Shown here: in pieces, positions 61,405-64,000 of the stretch | Layout: the number at the start of each line of letters is the position of its first letter | Numbering within the stretch: the first letter of the stretch is position 1 | Assembly (NCBI RefSeq): GCF_001265075.1 | Contig: NZ_LFKO01000002.1 | Location: 846,592-910,591, forward strand | Source: Salinicoccus sp. YB14-2 | GTDB lineage: Bacteria; Bacillota; Bacilli; Staphylococcales; Salinicoccaceae | Length of the DNA stretch: 64,000 nucleotides | Direction of reading: 5' to 3' | The notes under the pieces: generated by a model | The model's database searches: none | Seen by the model: only the letters and a program-made list of their open reading frames with translations | What the model was told of the DNA's origin: nothing | Position numbers and translations under genes: made by a program

Positions 61405-62421
61405 ATGAAAACTTATGATACGCTGATCATCGGCGGCGGCCCCGCCGGTCTCTACGCCGCTTTTTACGCCGGACTCAGAGGCATGTCCGTCAAATTGATA
61501 GAACACCATCAGACACTCGGCGGCAAACTCGATATTTACAGAGAGAAATTCATCTGGGATATCGGCGGCATACCCGCAAACACTGGTGATAATATCGTCC
61601 GTCAGCTGATAGAACAGGCGTATACATTCGGTCCTGATATTTCAACAGGCACGACATGCGAAGACATCACTAAAGTGGATGGACAGTTCATTGCCTCGAC
61701 CACCAACGGCGAATTCAAGGCTAAATCCGTCATCATTGCGACAGGGCTCGGCATTTATTCTCCCGTCAAACTCAATATTTCAGGTGCAGAAAAATATGAA
61801 ATGTCGAATCTTTATTACACGGTAAAAGATTTGAAAACATTCAGGAGTAAAGATGTGCTGATCTCAGGCGGCGGCAATACCGCAGTCGATTGGGCACATG
61901 ATTTAAGCGGTATCGCGAGTTCCATTACACTCGTCTGCCGTAAAAGTGAACTGAAAGGCCATGAAGCCATGGTCGACAAACTGGACAAGGACAATATCCG
62001 TGTCATCAAAGGCGCATCTATCGATACCCTCATCCCAAATGATGATGAGGATAAAATCAGAAGCGTCCAGCTGTCAGATGGTACAGAAATTTTCACAGAC
62101 GCCGTCGTCATCAACCACGGCTTTGACGCCAACAGCGAATTCATCGGCAGACTTTCTGAACATATTCCGATGAACGACTATCAGATGATCGAGACCGTGA
62201 ACACCGTTGAAACCGGCATCCCCGGCCTGTTCGCGTGCGGCGACCAGATCACTTACGACAACCGCGTCCACCTCATCGCCAGCTGCTTCCCCGAAGCCGC
62301 CATGGCCGCAAACTTTTCCAAAACTTACATTTCAGGCGGCGAAGCCCCGGATGAAGCCATCGTCTCCAGCCACAACGAAGTCTTCGCTCAGAAGAATAAA
62401 GAGATGATCGAGCAGATATAA
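61405..62421 (+). CDS. FAD-dependent NAD(P)H oxidoreductase, IruO-like siderophore reductase
   Basis: 338 residues from ATG 61405, set by AAAGGGGAAA; an earlier ATG at 61366 has no site. FAD loop IIGGGPAGLYAAFYAGLRGM, NADP loop ISGGGNTAVDWAHDL, and C-terminal GLFACGDQIT. There is no CxxC redox pair, so it is not thioredoxin reductase; it belongs to ferredoxin/flavodoxin-NADP reductase type 2. S. aureus IruO is of this type and releases iron from hydroxamate siderophores. Fur control and the facing uptake operon support the same role. Confidence 0.88.
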   Translation: MKTYDTLIIGGGPAGLYAAFYAGLRGMSVKLIEHHQTLGGKLDIYREKFIWDIGGIPANTGDNIVRQLIEQAYTFGPDISTGTTCEDITKVDGQFIASTTNGEFKAKSVIIATGLGIYSPVKLNISGAEKYEMSNLYYTVKDLKTFRSKDVLISGGGNTAVDWAHDLSGIASSITLVCRKSELKGHEAMVDKLDKDNIRVIKGASIDTLIPNDDEDKIRSVQLSDGTEIFTDAVVINHGFDANSEFIGRLSEHIPMNDYQMIETVNTVETGIPGLFACGDQITYDNRVHLIASCFPEAAMAANFSKTYISGGEAPDEAIVSSHNEVFAQKNKEMIEQI

Positions 62422-62470
62422 ATCATTTCCGCCTATGGCTTGATTGCCGCAAGTGGCTTGGTTCGCTTCG

Positions 62471-62736
62471 AGTTATGGCAGAAAGCCTGGCCGGCTGCCA
62501 TAAGTCGATCGAGTCACTTCGAGTTATGGCAAAAAACCTGGCCAGCTGCCATAAGTCACCGATTTTATATCAAGTTATGGCAGAAAGCCTGGCCAACTGC
62601 CATAAGTCGATCGAGTCACTTCAAGTTATGGCAAAAAACCTGGCCGGCTGCCATAAGTCGATCGAGTCACTTCAAGTTATGGCAGAAAGCCTGTCCAACT
62701 GCCATAAGTCAGCGATTTTATATCAAGTTATGGCAG
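62471..62736. repeat. Family C hairpin array, 51 bp period
   Basis: AGTTATGGC starts at 62471, 62522, 62573, 62624, 62675 and 62726, all exactly 51 bp apart. Each full unit is TTATGGCAG, 13-nt loop, CTGCCATAA (arms 9 bp), and a 20-nt spacer. Two loop types (AAAGCCTGGCCGG, AAAAACCTGGCC) and two spacer types (GATCGAGTCACTTC, CGATTTTATAT) are mixed between units, showing shuffling. Five complete hairpins and a final half. In the convergent gap between the reductase and BNR-protein genes. Confidence 0.95.
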
Positions 62737-62769
62737 CTATCAGCGCTCCTTTTTCGCATTAACCACCAA

Positions 62770-62804
62770 CGCCCCGTCCCATACTCCTGGACGGGGCATT
62801 ATTT
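62770..62804. terminator. Terminator in the convergent gap
   Basis: GCCCCGTCC-N10-GGACGGGGC stem followed by ATTATTTT on the plus strand; the minus strand has no good T run, so it mainly serves the plus-strand transcript. Confidence 0.75.
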
Positions 62805-62822
62805 TCATTAACATATATCCTT

Positions 62823-63839
62823 CTACTTCACCAGCACTGCATCCAGCACCCGCGATTCCAAAACTTCGTCAGGCCACTCGACATCCACCATGTCAAATGA
62901 AAATCCGGCATCTTCTGAAATATAGATCCCTAAATTATTCACGGCATAAAACACGCCGGGCTGCCCAGCATCCGTAAGCAGCGCAAATACCGCAGAGCCT
63001 TCAGCATCAGGCAGTCCAGCATCAATAAATTCCCAGGCATTGTCACCGGTACGACGCACCATCCGGGTATTCGCTCGCTCCGGCATATACGCTTCACGAG
63101 GACCTTGCGCAACTGAAGCAATCATCGTATCTGCATCACCGGGATTGGCAGCAACATCCACCATGTAAGTGTAATCGTCCAGACCGTCATTAAACTTCTG
63201 CCATGAGTCACCGCCGTCCGTACTCTCGGCAAACCCTTCGCCGGCCGCTTCATAAATCCGGCCGCGCACAAACGGGTGCGCCTTAATCGAATGGCTGTCA
63301 TGATGAGACCCGGTTTTCCGGTCCTCCCACGTCGCTCCGCTGTCCAAACTCCGCATCACCCCACCGAGCTCGATCCCGACAAAAATCTTTTCCGTATCAT
63401 GCAGATCCGGCTGAATCGTCCGCACGTGATGCGTCTCAGGTCTCGGCGGAAAACTCCACTCCGGCTCTGAAGGCAGTTCCAAAAGCTCAGGACAGTCCGT
63501 CCACGTCATGCCGCCGTCTTCAGTCCGGTACAACATGCTCGGCTCCGTCCCTGCCCATATCACACTGAACTCACCAAGCTGTTCCGTCTTACTCACCGCA
63601 ATGCTCATCACCCGCTTATTAAGCGCGTCTTCACCGAGCCGCTGCCAGGATTCGCCACCATCATCACTTCCATACAAACCATCATTGAAAGTCCCGGAAA
63701 AAAGCCTGTTCGAAATCTCATCAAACGCAATGCTTCTGATATCCTCCGGCCCTTCAATCGTCTCGAGCGTCCAACGGCCTTCTTCTTCAGCCGCTTTATA
63801 TATCTTATCTTTCGTCGCGAAATAGATTGACACCATCAT
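62823..63839 (-). CDS. BNR/sortilin-type beta-propeller protein
   Basis: 338 residues from ATG 63839 (MMVSIYFATKDKIYKA), with AAGGAG upstream; the longer frame to 63896 lacks a site. At least four Asp-box/BNR motifs are visible (SDDGGESWQRL, TEDGGMTWTD, SLDSGATWED, STDGGDSWQKF), plus degenerate ones, implying a five- to seven-bladed propeller of the photosystem-assembly/sortilin type. No signal peptide, so cytoplasmic. A possible glycan- or protein-binding or hydrolase-like role; not determined. Confidence 0.82.
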   Translation of the reverse strand: MMVSIYFATKDKIYKAAEEEGRWTLETIEGPEDIRSIAFDEISNRLFSGTFNDGLYGSDDGGESWQRLGEDALNKRVMSIAVSKTEQLGEFSVIWAGTEPSMLYRTEDGGMTWTDCPELLELPSEPEWSFPPRPETHHVRTIQPDLHDTEKIFVGIELGGVMRSLDSGATWEDRKTGSHHDSHSIKAHPFVRGRIYEAAGEGFAESTDGGDSWQKFNDGLDDYTYMVDVAANPGDADTMIASVAQGPREAYMPERANTRMVRRTGDNAWEFIDAGLPDAEGSAVFALLTDAGQPGVFYAVNNLGIYISEDAGFSFDMVDVEWPDEVLESRVLDAVLVK

Positions 63840-63956
63840 TTCCACTCCTTTTTGAATCATATTAATATTCGTATACCCGCTCACATCATTCATCAAATAA
63901 AAACCGTCCCCATATGAAACGACCCCGCACTATAAGCCTGACATCGCTCTCTGATT

Positions 63957-63986
63957 AAAAAAACACAGCTTTCCAGGCCGTGCTTT
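63957..63986 (-). terminator. Terminator of a minus-strand gene beyond the window
   Basis: Minus-strand AGCACGGC-CTGGAAA-GCTGTGTT stem (two G-U) followed by TTTTTTT. The next minus-strand gene should begin just past the window end. Confidence 0.7.
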
Positions 63987-64000
63987 ACTCTTCATATTAA

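Noticed and set aside
61405-62421. Thioredoxin reductase
   Set aside because: FAD and NADP loops are present, but the CxxC redox motif is absent.
62475-62762. A protein of 17-residue repeats
   Set aside because: Open only because the period is 51; no ribosome binding site, several frames open at once, and sister arrays with 41-bp periods cannot encode repeats.

Overview
This is a gram-positive chromosomal window, most likely from a moderately halophilic member of the Staphylococcaceae (Salinicoccus- or Jeotgalicoccus-like). The evidence is gene content and order (ilvD / ilvBNC-leuABCD-ilvA with a T-box; pdhABCD beside ykyA and def; rpoY-rnjA; purEKC...LFMNHD; cydAB; nsrR opposite hmp; IruO-like reductase opposite a FecBCDE-type operon), the strongly acidic proteins, and a GC content visibly higher than in Staphylococcus. 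The genus is inferred, not shown. I found no rRNA, tRNA, insertion sequence, prophage or CRISPR array.

Layout. 1-1.6 kb: a DUF1054 gene coupled to a NERD-domain gene. 1.9-14.4 kb: branched-chain amino acid biosynthesis, all on the minus strand, in two units: a BASS-family transporter with ilvD, and the T-box-controlled ilvB-to-ilvA operon, whose last gene (ilvA) has no usable in-frame start. 14.7-25 kb: a DUF4064 membrane protein, UPF0223, pyruvate dehydrogenase, ykyA/def, then rpoY-rnjA behind a possible sRNA or attenuated leader. 25.3-36.3 kb: KtrA, cytochrome bd (with a Rex-like site and an unusual branched RNA element at the 3' end), an MFS transporter, PtsHI, an RlmI-type methyltransferase, a formimidoylglutamase and a large membrane protein. 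36.5-48.4 kb: a sigma-B-type small protein, then the purine operon opposite folD, with two pairs of PurBox-like sites between them. 48.6-56 kb: a second NERD protein, a CaCA exchanger, hmp/nsrR, an Ig-like protein, a PfpI-family protein, a second sigma-B-type small protein and a lipoprotein. 56-64 kb: an APC permease, a Fur-type iron-siderophore ABC operon, an IruO-like reductase and a BNR/sortilin-type repeat protein.

The most unusual feature is a set of intergenic tandem hairpin arrays. Three unrelated sequence families appear at eight places, yet they share one design: 9-bp inverted arms, with either a 13-nt loop and a 51-bp period (families A and C) or a 9-nt loop and a 41-bp period (family B). 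Six of the eight convergent gene junctions in the window carry an array, and no divergent promoter region does. The periods are close to whole numbers of DNA helical turns. A fourth, non-palindromic 26-bp tandem repeat lies upstream of the second NERD gene.

Two pathway anomalies stand out. The purine operon has no purS or purQ between purC and purL, although its PurL is the small type that normally needs both. The ilvA reading frame can only be joined to its ribosome binding site and ATG by a -1 shift on a run of four G at the end of leuD.
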